This document shows positions 46,561-54,944 of a stretch of DNA of 64,000 nucleotides, piece after piece. This stretch comes from Thermococcus indicus (lineage in GTDB: Archaea; Methanobacteriota_B; Thermococci; Thermococcales; Thermococcaceae), in assembly GCF_006274605.1 (NCBI RefSeq), contig NZ_CP040846.1, positions 1,867,041-1,931,040 of the forward strand, written 5' to 3'. Numbering within the stretch: the first letter of the stretch is position 1; each line of letters begins with the position of its first letter. Below the pieces are notes generated by a model. The model was given only the letters and a program-made list of their open reading frames with translations, did not search any database and was not told where the DNA came from. Both the position numbers and the translations under genes were made by a program.

Positions 46561-47709
46561 ATGGTCAGGGTTGTCATACTCGGACAGGGCTACGTTGCCA
46601 GCATCTTCGCGAGCGGCCTTGAGAAGATAAAGGCCGGAAAGATGGAACCTTACGGTGTTCCGCTTGCCGATGAGCTTCCAATCAAGATTAAGGATGTTGA
46701 AATAGTCGGTTCCTACGATGTCGATGCAAGCAAGGTCGGCAGGAGCCTCTACGAGGTCGTCAAGGCCTACGATCCGGAGGCGCCGGAGACCCTCAAGGGC
46801 ATCACCGTCAGGAAGGGAATACACCTGAGGAGCCTCAGGAACCTTCCGCTCGAGGCCACCGGCCTCGAAGACGAGATGACCCTCAAGGAGGCCGTCGAGC
46901 ACCTCGTTAACGAGTGGAAGGAGCTCAAGGCAGAGGTCTTCATAAACGTCTGCACCACCGAGGCGTTCCAGCCCTTCGGAAGCAGGGAGGAGCTTGAAAA
47001 GGCCATCGCCGAGGACAACAGGGACAGGCTCACCGCGACCCAGGTCTATGCCTATGCCATAGCCCAGTACGCCAGGGAGGTTGGAGGAGCGGCCTTCGTC
47101 AACGCCATACCCACCCTCATAGCCAACGACCCGGCGTTCGTCGAGCTCGCCAAGGAGAGCAACATGGCCATCTTCGGCGACGACGGTGCAACCGGAGCCA
47201 CCCCGCTCACCGCGGACGTTCTCAGCCACCTCGCCCAGAGGAACCGCTACGTCCTCGATATAGCCCAGTTCAACATCGGCGGAAACAACGACTTCCTGGC
47301 CTTAACCGACAAGGAGAGGAACAAGAGCAAGGAGTTCACCAAGAGCTCGGTCGTCAAGGAGCTCCTGGGCTACGATGCACCTCACTACATCAAGCCCACC
47401 GGCTTCCTCGAGCCGCTCGGCGACAAGAAGTTCATAGCGATGCACATCGAGTATGTCAGCTTCAACGGCGCCCACGACGAGCTCGTCATCACCGGCAGGA
47501 TAAACGACAGCCCGGCCCTGGCGGGCCTGCTCGTTGACCTAGCGAGGCTCGGAAAGATAGCGATCGAGAAGAAGGCCTTTGGAGCCGTTTACGAGGTCAA
47601 CGCCTTCTACATGAAGAATCCTGGACCGAAGGATAAGGGCAACATACCGCGCATCATCGCCCACGAGAAGATGAGGATGTGGGCGGGTCTGGAGCCAAGA
47701 TGGCTCTGA
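46561..47709 (+). CDS. myo-Inositol-1-phosphate synthase
   Basis: This converts glucose-6-phosphate to inositol-1-phosphate, used for inositol phospholipids and, in many Thermococcales, the thermoprotectant di-myo-inositol phosphate. The 382-residue protein has an NAD-binding N terminus (VVILGQGYVASIFASGL), the family blocks FGDDGATGATPLTADVL and NIGGNNDFLAL, and KPTGFLEPLG with conserved Lys. ATG 46561 follows GGAGGTGG. Stands alone with its own promoter. Confidence 0.94.
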   Translation: MVRVVILGQGYVASIFASGLEKIKAGKMEPYGVPLADELPIKIKDVEIVGSYDVDASKVGRSLYEVVKAYDPEAPETLKGITVRKGIHLRSLRNLPLEATGLEDEMTLKEAVEHLVNEWKELKAEVFINVCTTEAFQPFGSREELEKAIAEDNRDRLTATQVYAYAIAQYAREVGGAAFVNAIPTLIANDPAFVELAKESNMAIFGDDGATGATPLTADVLSHLAQRNRYVLDIAQFNIGGNNDFLALTDKERNKSKEFTKSSVVKELLGYDAPHYIKPTGFLEPLGDKKFIAMHIEYVSFNGAHDELVITGRINDSPALAGLLVDLARLGKIAIEKKAFGAVYEVNAFYMKNPGPKDKGNIPRIIAHEKMRMWAGLEPRWL

Positions 47710-47760
47710 TTCTCTAAAACTTTTTAATCTCCTTGCCCTATTTTTCTCGGAGGGAAGCCG

Positions 47761-48363
47761 ATGAGCTGGAAGAGGGGAGCCTATCCTGAGTTCACGCTTG
47801 AGGATGCCGTTGCGGTTCTGTTCATGCTCCAAAACCCGACCGGGAGAAAGGCCATATCCGAGGCCCTGAACCTTGGCGAGGGCAGTGTCAGAACGCTCCT
47901 TAGGAAGCTCGGAAATATTGAGGCAATATCATCGGCCCAGCGCGGCCATTCGCTCAACAGGAGAGGAATGGAACTTCTTGAGGGGATTTCCAGGCATTTC
48001 TCAGAAGCCCGCCGTATAGGGAAAATTGAGGGCCACCCAGCATTCGCACTGACCGTGAGAGAGCCGGGGGAGTTCAAAAGCATCGAGCTCAGGGACGAAG
48101 CGATACGATTCTTCGCAAAGGGTGCAATGATACTGGTAGTCAAGGAGGGGGAGCCGGTCTTTCCGGAGGACGGAAGACCGCTGAGCGAGACCATGCCCGA
48201 GCTTGCGGAGAGGGTTAAGGAAGCCTTCAGGCTGGAGGACGGCGAGCTGGTGGTAATCACGTGGGCGGAGAAGGAAGCGGACGCCATGAAGAGCGCCTAC
48301 CACGTGGCACTCTCCCTGAAGGGGGAGGTTCTTCCGGAGGAGATAAAGTCCCTCGTGAGGTGA
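47761..48363 (+). CDS. Winged-helix DUF4443-like regulator
   Basis: This 200-residue protein has an N-terminal helix-turn-helix (DAVAVLFMLQNPTGRKAISE ... LGEGSVRTLLRKLGNI) and a C-terminal beta-alpha sensing domain (FFAKGAMILVVKEGEPVFP, GELVVITWAEKEADAMKSAY). This fits the archaeal DUF4443 family; ligand unknown. ATG 47761 follows CGGAGGGAAG. The next gene, pyrF, begins five bases after the stop, so a pyrimidine-related role is possible but not shown. Confidence 0.82.
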   Translation: MSWKRGAYPEFTLEDAVAVLFMLQNPTGRKAISEALNLGEGSVRTLLRKLGNIEAISSAQRGHSLNRRGMELLEGISRHFSEARRIGKIEGHPAFALTVREPGEFKSIELRDEAIRFFAKGAMILVVKEGEPVFPEDGRPLSETMPELAERVKEAFRLEDGELVVITWAEKEADAMKSAYHVALSLKGEVLPEEIKSLVR

Positions 48364-48367
48364 CGAA

Positions 48368-49015
48368 ATGAGCGGGAGTGAAGACCGCAGACTAATCCTG
48401 GCCCTTGACGTGTACGAACGCGAGAGGGCGCTTGAGATAGCCGAGCACACGGCCGACTACCTCTGGGCGATTAAGGTTAACTGGCCGCTGATAATTGGCT
48501 CAGGGTTGGGCATCATCACCGAACTCAAGCAGGTTACGGGGCTGCCGATAATAGCGGACCTCAAGCTGGCGGACATCCCAAACACCAACCGGCTGATAGC
48601 GAGCAAAGTTTTCGAGGCCGGGGCGGACTACATCATAGCTCACGGCTTCGTCGGGAGAGACAGCGTTGGGGCCGTCATGGAGCTTGGGGAGACCATAATA
48701 GTTGTCGAGATGAGCCATCCTGGCGCGAAGGAGTTCATTCAGCCGGTCACAGACAAACTAATCGAGCTGGCCAACGAGCTTGAGCCCTTCGGCGTCATAG
48801 CCCCCGCCACCAGGCCCGAGCGCGTTTCGTACATACGCTCGAAGCTTAAGCATGGAATCAAAATCCTCACCCCTGGCGTTGGTGCCCAGGGCGGCAGGGC
48901 GGGGGAGGTTTTAAAGGCGGGGGCGGACTACGTAATAGTCGGCCGCTCAATCTACGCGAGCGAGAACCCGAGGGAAAGCGCCAGAATCCTGTACGAGGAG
49001 ACGTTGGGGGTGTGA
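48368..49015 (+). CDS. pyrF: Orotidine 5'-phosphate decarboxylase
   Basis: This last enzyme of UMP synthesis has 215 residues with RLILALDVYERERALEI, the catalytic DLKLADIPNTNRLIASK (Lys/Asp tetrad), APATRPERVSYIRS and ILTPGVGAQGG phosphate-binding motif. A full-length archaeal type. ATG 48368 follows GAGGTGACGAA, and the stop overlaps the region just before the PUA gene. Confidence 0.96.
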   Translation: MSGSEDRRLILALDVYERERALEIAEHTADYLWAIKVNWPLIIGSGLGIITELKQVTGLPIIADLKLADIPNTNRLIASKVFEAGADYIIAHGFVGRDSVGAVMELGETIIVVEMSHPGAKEFIQPVTDKLIELANELEPFGVIAPATRPERVSYIRSKLKHGIKILTPGVGAQGGRAGEVLKAGADYVIVGRSIYASENPRESARILYEETLGV

Positions 49016-49017
49016 GA

Positions 49018-49536
49018 ATGGAGCTGAAGGTCAAGCATCCGCTCAGCAAGAAGGAGATCAAGGAGATAATCCGGGAGATGAGCGAGACTTTCGGCGGGGA
49101 GATAGCGGGGAAGATGCTCAACAGGAAGGACAGGGTTGAGGTCGCGGAATTCGATAAAACAACGGAGATACTCCTGGTTAACGGGAAGCCGTTCTTCATA
49201 AGGAGGAAAGGACTCATATTCCCGCTGGTCATAGCGCTCTACGAACTATCCAACGAGGAGGACCTGAGGGCGTGGCCTAGGCGCGTCGTGGTCGACGCCG
49301 GCGCCGTCCCGTTCGTCCTCAAGGGTGCAGACGTCATGGCCGCGGGGATAACGGACGCCGACGAGAGCATAAAGGAGGGCGATTTCGTCTTCGTGGTCGA
49401 GGAGGACTACGGAAGACCACTGGCGATAGGCATTGCCCTGATGGACGGAAGGGCTATGAAGGAGAGGCCCAAGGGGAAGGCAGTAAAGAACATTCACCAC
49501 GCCAAGGATAGGATCTGGGAACTGACGGTGGGTTGA
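49018..49536 (+). CDS. PUA-domain RNA-binding protein (MCT-1/eIF2D-like)
   Basis: This 172-residue protein has an N-terminal pre-PUA module ([20 protein letters not shown]) and a PUA domain ([51 protein letters not shown]). Archaeal homologues resemble eukaryal MCT-1/ligatin in ribosome recycling or initiation, but the role in archaea is unproven. ATG 49018 follows GGGGGTGTGA of the pyrF end. It is two bases from ribL. Confidence 0.9.
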   Translation: MELKVKHPLSKKEIKEIIREMSETFGGEIAGKMLNRKDRVEVAEFDKTTEILLVNGKPFFIRRKGLIFPLVIALYELSNEEDLRAWPRRVVVDAGAVPFVLKGADVMAAGITDADESIKEGDFVFVVEEDYGRPLAIGIALMDGRAMKERPKGKAVKNIHHAKDRIWELTVG

Positions 49537-49537
49537 T

Positions 49538-49996
49538 ATGGACGGGGAAACGGAGGGGAGGAAGAGAATTCGCGTCCTCGTCGGCGGGGTTTTTGACCTC
49601 CTTCACGTCGGCCATATTCACTTTTTAAGCCAGGCCAAGGCCCTGGGGGACGAGCTGGTGGTTATAGTTGCCCACGACGAAACGGTGAGAAAAAGGAAGC
49701 GCAGAGATCCGGTGAACACGGCGGAGGACAGGGCGGAACTTCTAAGGGCACTGAAGATGGTGGACGAGGTTTACATCGGCTCCCCGGGGGGTATAGATTA
49801 CGAGCTGGTGCGCAGGATAGACCCGGATATCATTGCGATAGGCCCCGACCAGGACTTCAACTGCGAGCGCCTCAGGGATGCTCTGAGGAACCACGGAATA
49901 GAAGCGGAGGTCATACGGATCCCCTACCTCTACAGGAGCGACAGGGCGAAGACGAGCAAAATAATTCAGAGGATAGTGGAGGCGTACTGCGACTGA
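49538..49996 (+). CDS. ribL: Archaeal FAD synthase RibL
   Basis: This 152-residue nucleotidyltransferase has [15 protein letters not shown] (HxGH motif, about residues 16-30) and [15 protein letters not shown] (ISTTxxR-like C-terminal motif), the archaeal RibL type that adenylylates FMN to FAD. A glycerol-3-phosphate cytidylyltransferase is the alternative by homology. ATG 49538 follows GGTGGGTTGAT within the end of the PUA gene. It closes the pyrF-PUA-ribL transcript. The repeat block D1-D3 begins at its stop. Confidence 0.9.
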   Translation: MDGETEGRKRIRVLVGGVFDLLHVGHIHFLSQAKALGDELVVIVAHDETVRKRKRRDPVNTAEDRAELLRALKMVDEVYIGSPGGIDYELVRRIDPDIIAIGPDQDFNCERLRDALRNHGIEAEVIRIPYLYRSDRAKTSKIIQRIVEAYCD

Positions 49997-50100
49997 TTTC
50001 AGGGTGTTATTCCAGAGTCTGATTCGAGCGGATTATTCCGCGGTTGCCGCTAGGTGTCCATCCATCGGGAGTTGGGGCCTGATTTAAGCGGGCTTATTCA
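49993..50100 (+). repeat. Three degenerate copies of a ~20-base motif (D1-D3) behind the segB-like gene
   Basis: Copies are D1 CTGATTTCAGGGTGTTATTC (49993-50012), D2 CTGATTCGAGCGGATTATTC (50019-50038) and D3 CTGATTTAAGCGGGCTTATT (50079-50098, ending in C). A consensus is CTGATTT-N-AGCGG-N-TTATTC. D1 and D2 are 26 bases apart, D2 and D3 60. All have the same orientation. A fourth copy lies at 52572, upstream of ftsZ. No gene fits the 133 bases between ribL and the segB-like gene. Confidence 0.6.
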
Positions 50101-50129
50101 ACGGGTGAATCTAGGCATCTGGGTTAACG

Positions 50130-50474
50130 TTAAAGTTTGAACCTGCCCATGTAATCCCGAAGGAACTCCGGGTCTTCCCTCCTCACGGCGCTTAGAAGCT
50201 CCTCGAACTTCTTCTCGCCCAGTGCCATTCTAAGGTAGTAGTAAAGGTTCACCGCATCTTCCACGATTGTGCTCTGCCTCCTCCCCTCCTCGCCGTACAG
50301 CTCAATGAGCTTCCGGTTCATGTCCCTGCTTATGTAGAGGGTCTTCTGCATCTTTTCTTTCTTCATGTCCTTGGATTTCAGGGTGCCCTTCTCATCCTTC
50401 TTCCTCGGCCTGGAAGGCCTCGTGAGCTCGTTAACGGAACCGTCAAAAAGCTTGGGAATTTTATCCTTCGACAA
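50130..50474 (-). CDS. SegB-like / ParB-type ribbon-helix-helix partner of the ParA-family ATPase
   Basis: This 114-residue protein has a basic, disordered N-terminal half (PRKKDEKGTLKSKDMKKEKM) and a C-terminal ribbon-helix-helix (KTLYISRDMNRKLIELYG, QSTIVEDAVNLYYYL). This is the layout of archaeal SegB and of plasmid RHH centromere-binding proteins. The start is TTG 50474: GAGGTGGT lies five bases before it and it overlaps the segA-like gene by 14 bases. No other start has a ribosome site. The three repeats lie immediately beyond its stop. Confidence 0.8.
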   Translation of the reverse strand: MSKDKIPKLFDGSVNELTRPSRPRKKDEKGTLKSKDMKKEKMQKTLYISRDMNRKLIELYGEEGRRQSTIVEDAVNLYYYLRMALGEKKFEELLSAVRREDPEFLRDYMGRFKL

Positions 50475-51231
50475 GCTCAACCACCTCGCGGGCAAGCTTT
50501 GAAAAGGCCTTCGCGGCCCTTCCATCACCCTCGAACTCGAATATGCTGATCCCCTGGCTCTGGGCCTTCTCCAGGGCTATGGCCTTCGGGATGGTCGTCA
50601 GAATCGGGGCATCGGGATAGGTCTCCTTGAGTTCCTTGAGGCGCATCTTTGGAACCTTCGTTTGACGCGTGAACTTGTTGGGAACCAGGCCCAGGAGCTT
50701 GAGGTTCTCGTTGGTCTCCTGACGTATCATACGCATCAGGTTGAACATCAGCTGCATCCCTATGACGCCAAAATAGCTGAGCTCCAGGGGTATGAGGACG
50801 TAATCCGAGGCCGTCAGGGAGTTGACCAAGAAGATGCCCATACTCGGAGGGTTGTCAATGAGAACGTAGTCGTAGTCCGGCAGAACAGGAAGGAGGGCCT
50901 TTTCAAGCCTCCGCTCACGGTTGTATGTGTTGATTATCTCAATCTCCTTGGCTGAGAGGTTCAGGTGGCTGGGTACCAGATGGAGGTTCTCCCTGACTTC
51001 AACTATAGTACTGTCGATGTCGCTCTCCCTCGTCATCAGCGTCCCCACGTTGCTGTCTCCATGCTGAAGGACGTTCATGCCTATGAGACCAAAAGTGAGG
51101 TTGAACTGGGGGTCTATATCCACCACGAGAACCCTTCTGCCCATCGCGGAGAGAGCGTAGGCGAGGTTCATCGTCAGAGTGGTCTTTCCGACCCCACCCT
51201 TCTGATTGGCTACGCTAATAACCACTGCCAT
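50461..51231 (-). CDS. SegA-like / ParA-Soj family ATPase
   Basis: This 256-residue ATPase has the deviant Walker A QKGGVGKTTLTMNLAYAL (about residues 8-25), VVDIDPQFNLTFG, DYVLIDNPPSMGIFL (Walker B) and the helical LGLVPNKFTRQTKVPKM. It is the SegA/ParA type that moves DNA by nucleotide-dependent binding. ATG 51231 is preceded by GGTGGTT. It lies 34 bases downstream of ftsZ and overlaps segB-like by 14 bases. It lacks the HTH domain of large plasmid ParA proteins. Confidence 0.9.
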   Translation of the reverse strand: MAVVISVANQKGGVGKTTLTMNLAYALSAMGRRVLVVDIDPQFNLTFGLIGMNVLQHGDSNVGTLMTRESDIDSTIVEVRENLHLVPSHLNLSAKEIEIINTYNRERRLEKALLPVLPDYDYVLIDNPPSMGIFLVNSLTASDYVLIPLELSYFGVIGMQLMFNLMRMIRQETNENLKLLGLVPNKFTRQTKVPKMRLKELKETYPDAPILTTIPKAIALEKAQSQGISIFEFEGDGRAAKAFSKLAREVVELVEG

Positions 51232-51265
51232 AGAACCACCCGTGCCCAAATGATAAAGAAGAAAT

Positions 51266-52519
51266 TCAGGCAATATCCAGGAAGTCGTCTAGAATTCTCT
51301 TCGCGTAGGGCGGAAGCTCCTTCCCCTTCTTCTCGGGTTTACCAGATATCGCGTTGAAGATTCTATCAAAATCCCCGTCCTTGGACTTGAACGGCTTGAC
51401 CGGCTCTGGGGTTATTATGTTGTCCCTCATCGATGAACCAACCTGGAGGGCGTGCTCGCCGCCGAGTATGTGCGGGCTTTTAACGCCGGTCATGATGACC
51501 ATCGCCCTGACGACCTTGCCCATGTCCTCGTCTATCCTCGCACCCCACTTGATTTCGCTCTTCTCGCCGAGCTTCTCGTAAACGATGTTCATGGCGTCGT
51601 TTATCTCACCGAGGCTCACGTCAGGACCAACGGTGAAGTGAACCAGAGCCCTGTCGCCGCTGCCGTACTCGACCTCGAGCATCTTGTTTTCGAGCGCGTT
51701 CTTGACGGCATCAACCGCCCTGTTGCTGGAGTCGCTCTCACCGATTCCTATCAAAGCCGCACCGCCGTTGTGCATGACGCTGTAGACGTCGGCGAAGTCG
51801 ATGTTCACCATGGAAGGCAGCTTGATCGTCTCGGTGATGCCCTTGACCATCCTCGCTATTATCTCATCCGCGAAGCGGAAGGCAGCATTGATGGGGAGCT
51901 TCGGAACGAGCTTGAGGAGCTTGTCGTTCTCGATGATGATGACGGTGTCAGAGTAGTACATGAGGGCCTTTATGCCGGCCTTGGCCTTCTCAATCCGTAT
52001 CTTACCCTCGTTCTTGAACGGGTAGGTTACAACGCTGACGACGAGTGGCTCCCTAAAGCGACCGTTGTGCCTGGCACGCTCCTTTATGACCTTGGCAACA
52101 ACCGGAGCAGCGCCCGTACCGGTGCCGTTACCCATACCAGCGGTTATGAACACGAGATCGGCATCACCGATGGTCTCGGCAATCTCGTGGGCGCTCGCCT
52201 CTGCCGCGCGGTAGCCTATCTCGGGGTTTCCGCCCGAACCCTTGCCCTGAGTTATCTCCTTGCCGAGGAGAAGCTTCCTGTGCGCCTTCGTCCTGGCAAG
52301 GTGCTGGGCGTCGGTGTTCATGGCTATGAGCTCCGCGCCCTGGACGCCAAGCTCGTAGAGTCTGGTAATGGTGTTGTTTCCAGAACCGCCAACGCCAACG
52401 ATGACGATCTTTATGAGATCCTCAAGGTTCTCATCGGAAAACCCATCAACCTGTGCTGCCCTCGGCTCATTGTCAAGATCAAGTTTTATCCCGGCCTGTT
52501 CCAGGAGTTTAAATACCAT
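51266..52519 (-). CDS. ftsZ: Cell division GTPase FtsZ
   Basis: FtsZ is the tubulin-like ring protein of euryarchaeal division. The 417-residue protein has [19 protein letters not shown], the tubulin signature [17 protein letters not shown] (about residues 121-137) and the synergy region [23 protein letters not shown]-terminal tail ends in [15 protein letters not shown], which could bind partners. ATG 52519 follows GGGGCG; an in-frame start 15 bases earlier is less likely. It is 66 bases downstream of the RHH gene and is followed by segA-like. Confidence 0.96.
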   Translation of the reverse strand: MVFKLLEQAGIKLDLDNEPRAAQVDGFSDENLEDLIKIVIVGVGGSGNNTITRLYELGVQGAELIAMNTDAQHLARTKAHRKLLLGKEITQGKGSGGNPEIGYRAAEASAHEIAETIGDADLVFITAGMGNGTGTGAAPVVAKVIKERARHNGRFREPLVVSVVTYPFKNEGKIRIEKAKAGIKALMYYSDTVIIIENDKLLKLVPKLPINAAFRFADEIIARMVKGITETIKLPSMVNIDFADVYSVMHNGGAALIGIGESDSSNRAVDAVKNALENKMLEVEYGSGDRALVHFTVGPDVSLGEINDAMNIVYEKLGEKSEIKWGARIDEDMGKVVRAMVIMTGVKSPHILGGEHALQVGSSMRDNIITPEPVKPFKSKDGDFDRIFNAISGKPEKKGKELPPYAKRILDDFLDIA

Positions 52520-52571
52520 CGCCCCAACCCCCAATTCAAGTCTGACTGTCTCTGGAGTTTGATTTTAACCA

Positions 52572-52593
52572 TTGATTTCAGCGGCTTATTTTA
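52572..52593 (+). repeat. Fourth copy of the ~20-base motif (D4) upstream of ftsZ
   Basis: TTGATTTCAGCGGCTTATTT (52572-52591) matches the D1-D3 consensus with the same orientation and overlaps the last codons of the RHH gene. On the ftsZ strand it lies just upstream of TATA-like GGTTAAAAT (about 52562-52570). A half-copy TTGATTTTAACC adjoins it. Confidence 0.55.
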
Positions 52594-52777
52594 GGATGTA
52601 CTCAGGCGTTGAGCGTTCCTCAGTCTCGAGCTGGTAAAGCTCCTTCTTCAAAAGCTCGCGGATGGCCTCTCTGATTATCTCACTCCTGTTGGGATAAACC
52701 CCCTTCCTAACGAGCTGATCCATGGCGTTGATCAGTCCCTGGGGAAGCTGTACACTGATGATACGCATTTTGGTCAT
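52586..52777 (-). CDS. Small ribbon-helix-helix regulator upstream of ftsZ (CdrS-like)
   Basis: This 63-residue CopG-type protein has MRIISVQLPQGLINAMDQLV, NRSEIIREAIRELL, the ribbon-helix-helix core, and an acidic tail. ATG 52777 is preceded by GGTGGTG. It lies 66 bases before ftsZ on the same strand, as does CdrS, which controls ftsZ and division genes in haloarchaea. Control of ftsZ here is inferred from this arrangement. The CTATTTATC TATA-like box at 52809-52816 precedes it, flanked by inverted repeats that could be its operator. Confidence 0.9.
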   Translation of the reverse strand: MTKMRIISVQLPQGLINAMDQLVRKGVYPNRSEIIREAIRELLKKELYQLETEERSTPEYILK

Positions 52778-52819
52778 CCCTGCACCACCCAGTTCAGCAA
52801 GCCGCTGGGATAAATAGTG

Positions 52820-52869
52820 ATTTAATTAGTTAAATACTTTGCGCTTGCTTGATATTATTTTGGTAATAT
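52820..52869. promoter_or_regulatory. Two inverted repeats in the AT-rich gap between the RHH and Cgi121 genes
   Basis: ATTTAA-TTAG-TTAAAT (52820-52835) and ATATTA-TTTTGG-TAATAT (52852-52869) are perfect six-base dyads, 32 bases apart centre to centre. They sit directly upstream of the RHH promoter. Ribbon-helix-helix regulators bind such short palindromes, so autoregulation is possible. The rest of 52870-52986 is AT-rich with a TATA-like TTTATAAAC (52912-52920) for the Cgi121 gene. Confidence 0.45.
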
Positions 52870-52986
52870 GATTTTCAAAAATTTTTTTAAAAATCTCAGA
52901 TTCGCAAAAAATTTATAAACAACCTCATGGGAAGGGCTCAGAAAGGGTTTTAACGTCGAAGAATCCACCGGGGATGGGGTGGCCCG

Positions 52987-53394
52987 ATGAAAGAAATAAC
53001 GGAAAATCTCCACATCACTAAAGTGTTCGTCAAAAATGCCGGGGAACTCATACCCTTGATAGGCGGCGACTTTCAGATAGTGAACGGCGAATGCTGGGAG
53101 GAGATAGCGTTTGCAGCGCTTCTGGCCCTCCGTTCGTTTGAGCGAGGTACCAACCACGCCAGAACCCTTGGAGGCGAGCTACTCCTTCGCCTCGCCGGGA
53201 CACTCCAGATAAAAGATGCAATAGCAAAGCACGGCGTCAGGGAGGGGGAGAATTACCTGGTGGTCTTCGGGAGCCGCAACAGGGCGGGGGAGATTCTTGC
53301 GGGGCTGAACCTGGAGGAGCTACCCATGACCGACTGCGGGGCAGAAAAATCGAAAAGATTTTTTGAAAAGGCGGCTCTCGTTGAAGTTTTATAG
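52987..53394 (+). CDS. cgi121: KEOPS complex subunit Cgi121
   Basis: Cgi121 binds Bud32 and the tRNA CCA end in the KEOPS complex that makes t6A37. The 135-residue protein starts MKEITENLHITKVFVKNAGE and has AALLALRSFERGTNHARTLG and LRLAGTLQIKDAIAKHG, the blocks containing conserved residues of the family. No other KEOPS gene is in the window. ATG 52987 follows GGGGATGGGGTGG. It is divergent from the RHH-ftsZ operon. Confidence 0.88.
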   Translation: MKEITENLHITKVFVKNAGELIPLIGGDFQIVNGECWEEIAFAALLALRSFERGTNHARTLGGELLLRLAGTLQIKDAIAKHGVREGENYLVVFGSRNRAGEILAGLNLEELPMTDCGAEKSKRFFEKAALVEVL

Positions 53395-53479
53395 GCAGCC
53401 GATGGCCATTCATGTGCTTTATGGTGGATAGGTTTATAAAATCGCTCCCTCATTCCCGACTGCCTGAGGTGATGTCCTC

Positions 53480-54658
53480 ATGAGATACAAAAAACGCAAA
53501 TACTTCCTTGCGGGCAGAATAAACCTCATCCAGCGCTCAAAGATTAGGGAGCTCTTCGAAAAGGCAAAGAAGATGGAAAACGTTATCTCCCTCGGAATAG
53601 GCGAGCCAGATTTTGATACCCCAGATGTCATAAAGGAGGCCGCGAAGAGGGCGATAGATGAGGGATACACCCACTACACCCCCAACGCGGGCATCCCCGA
53701 GTTCCGCGAAGCGATAGCTGAGTACTACAAGACCCACTACAAGGTTGATATCTCCCCCGATGATATAATCGTCACCGCGGGTGCCTACGAGGCCACATAT
53801 CTGGCCTTCCAGACCCTTCTGGAGCAGGACGATGACGTTATCATTCCTGACCCGGCTTTCGTCTGCTATGTTGAGGACGCAAAGATTGCCGAGGCCGGCA
53901 TCCTGAGGATACCCCTCCGCGAAGAGAACGAGTTCCAGGTCGACCCCGATGAGCTCGTTGAGGCAATAACCAAGAGAACAAGAATGCTCGTTATCAACTA
54001 TCCAAACAACCCCACCGGCGCAGTTCTTAAAAAGAAGACTGTGAAGGCAATAGCGGACATAGCGGAGGACTACAACCTTTACATCCTGAGCGACGAGCCC
54101 TACGAGCACTTCCTGTACGAGGGGGCGAAGCACTACCCGATGATCAAATACGCCCCGGACAACACGATTCTGGCGAACAGCTTCTCCAAGACCTTTGCCA
54201 TGACCGGCTGGCGCCTCGGCTTCACCATAGCCCCAACCCAGGTTATCCGAGACATGATAAAGCTCCACGCTTACGTCATTGGAAACGTCACATCCTTCAT
54301 TCAGATAGCCGGAATCACCGCCCTCCGTGACAAACGCAGCTGGGAGGCCCTTGATGCAATGCGCCAGACCTATGCTGAGAGGAGGAAGCTGGTTCTCCAC
54401 CACCTCAGCAAAATGCCCCATATCACGCCGTTCAGACCGAAGGGCGCCTTCTACCTCTGGGCCAAGATCGACCCAGAGCTCGGGATGAGCAGCGAGGACT
54501 TCGCAAACTGGCTCCTCGAGAACGCCGGCGTTGTCGTCATACCCGGAACAGCCTTCGGCAAGGCCGGGGAGGGCTGGATAAGGATAAGCTACGCCACAAA
54601 GAAGAGCCAGCTCACAGAGGCAATGGAGAGAATGAGCGAGGCACTTTCAAAGCTTTGA
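53480..54658 (+). CDS. PLP-dependent aminotransferase (class I, aspartate/aromatic type)
   Basis: This 392-residue fold-type I aminotransferase has VISLGIGEPDFDTPDVIKEA, INYPNNPTGAVLKKK, and the PLP-Lys motif ANSFSKTFAMTGWRLGF (Lys about residue 236). It closely resembles the aromatic or aspartate aminotransferases of Thermococcales; substrate cannot be fixed. ATG 53480 follows GAGGTGATG; the GGTTTATAA box (53434-53442) lies about 42 bases upstream. Followed ten bases on by the GDT1-like gene. Confidence 0.92.
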   Translation: MRYKKRKYFLAGRINLIQRSKIRELFEKAKKMENVISLGIGEPDFDTPDVIKEAAKRAIDEGYTHYTPNAGIPEFREAIAEYYKTHYKVDISPDDIIVTAGAYEATYLAFQTLLEQDDDVIIPDPAFVCYVEDAKIAEAGILRIPLREENEFQVDPDELVEAITKRTRMLVINYPNNPTGAVLKKKTVKAIADIAEDYNLYILSDEPYEHFLYEGAKHYPMIKYAPDNTILANSFSKTFAMTGWRLGFTIAPTQVIRDMIKLHAYVIGNVTSFIQIAGITALRDKRSWEALDAMRQTYAERRKLVLHHLSKMPHITPFRPKGAFYLWAKIDPELGMSSEDFANWLLENAGVVVIPGTAFGKAGEGWIRISYATKKSQLTEAMERMSEALSKL

Positions 54659-54668
54659 GGGAGGCGCG

Positions 54669-54932
54669 ATGGACGGCATCTTAGCCATATTCTTCGCCAT
54701 TTTCCTGGCGGAGATGGGGGATAAGACCCAGCTGGCAACCATGGCCTTCGCTGCTAAATACGGGTGGAAGGTATCGTTTGCGGGGGCAATTCTGGGCCTC
54801 GCAGCGGTTAACCTCATCGGTGCGGTTCTCGGCGACAAGCTCGGCGACATGGTGCCCCTTGAGATTGTCCACAAGTTTGCCGGAGCACTTTTCATTGTTT
54901 TCGGAATCCTCATGATATTCGGAAAGCTCTAG
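54669..54932 (+). CDS. Half-size GDT1/TMEM165-family (UPF0016) membrane protein
   Basis: This 87-residue protein has one copy of the signature AEMGDKTQLATMAFAAKYG (about residues 14-32) and three membrane helices. Full-length members carry two such halves and transport Mn2+ or Ca2+; this form must dimerise to work. Start ATG 54669 follows GGGAGGCG. In the middle of an aminotransferase-MFS run, twelve bases before the MFS gene. Confidence 0.9.
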   Translation: MDGILAIFFAIFLAEMGDKTQLATMAFAAKYGWKVSFAGAILGLAAVNLIGAVLGDKLGDMVPLEIVHKFAGALFIVFGILMIFGKL

Positions 54933-54944
54933 GAGGGATAAATC

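Noticed and set aside
49993-50100. The D1-D3 repeats as transcription terminators or a CRISPR remnant
   Set aside because: They lack T runs and stems, spacing is irregular (26 and 60 bases), and a fourth copy lies upstream of ftsZ, where termination makes little sense.
52800-52930. The AT-rich gap upstream of the RHH gene as a replication origin
   Set aside because: No cdc6/orc1 gene is near and no ORB-like repeats were found; promoters and dyads explain the composition better.
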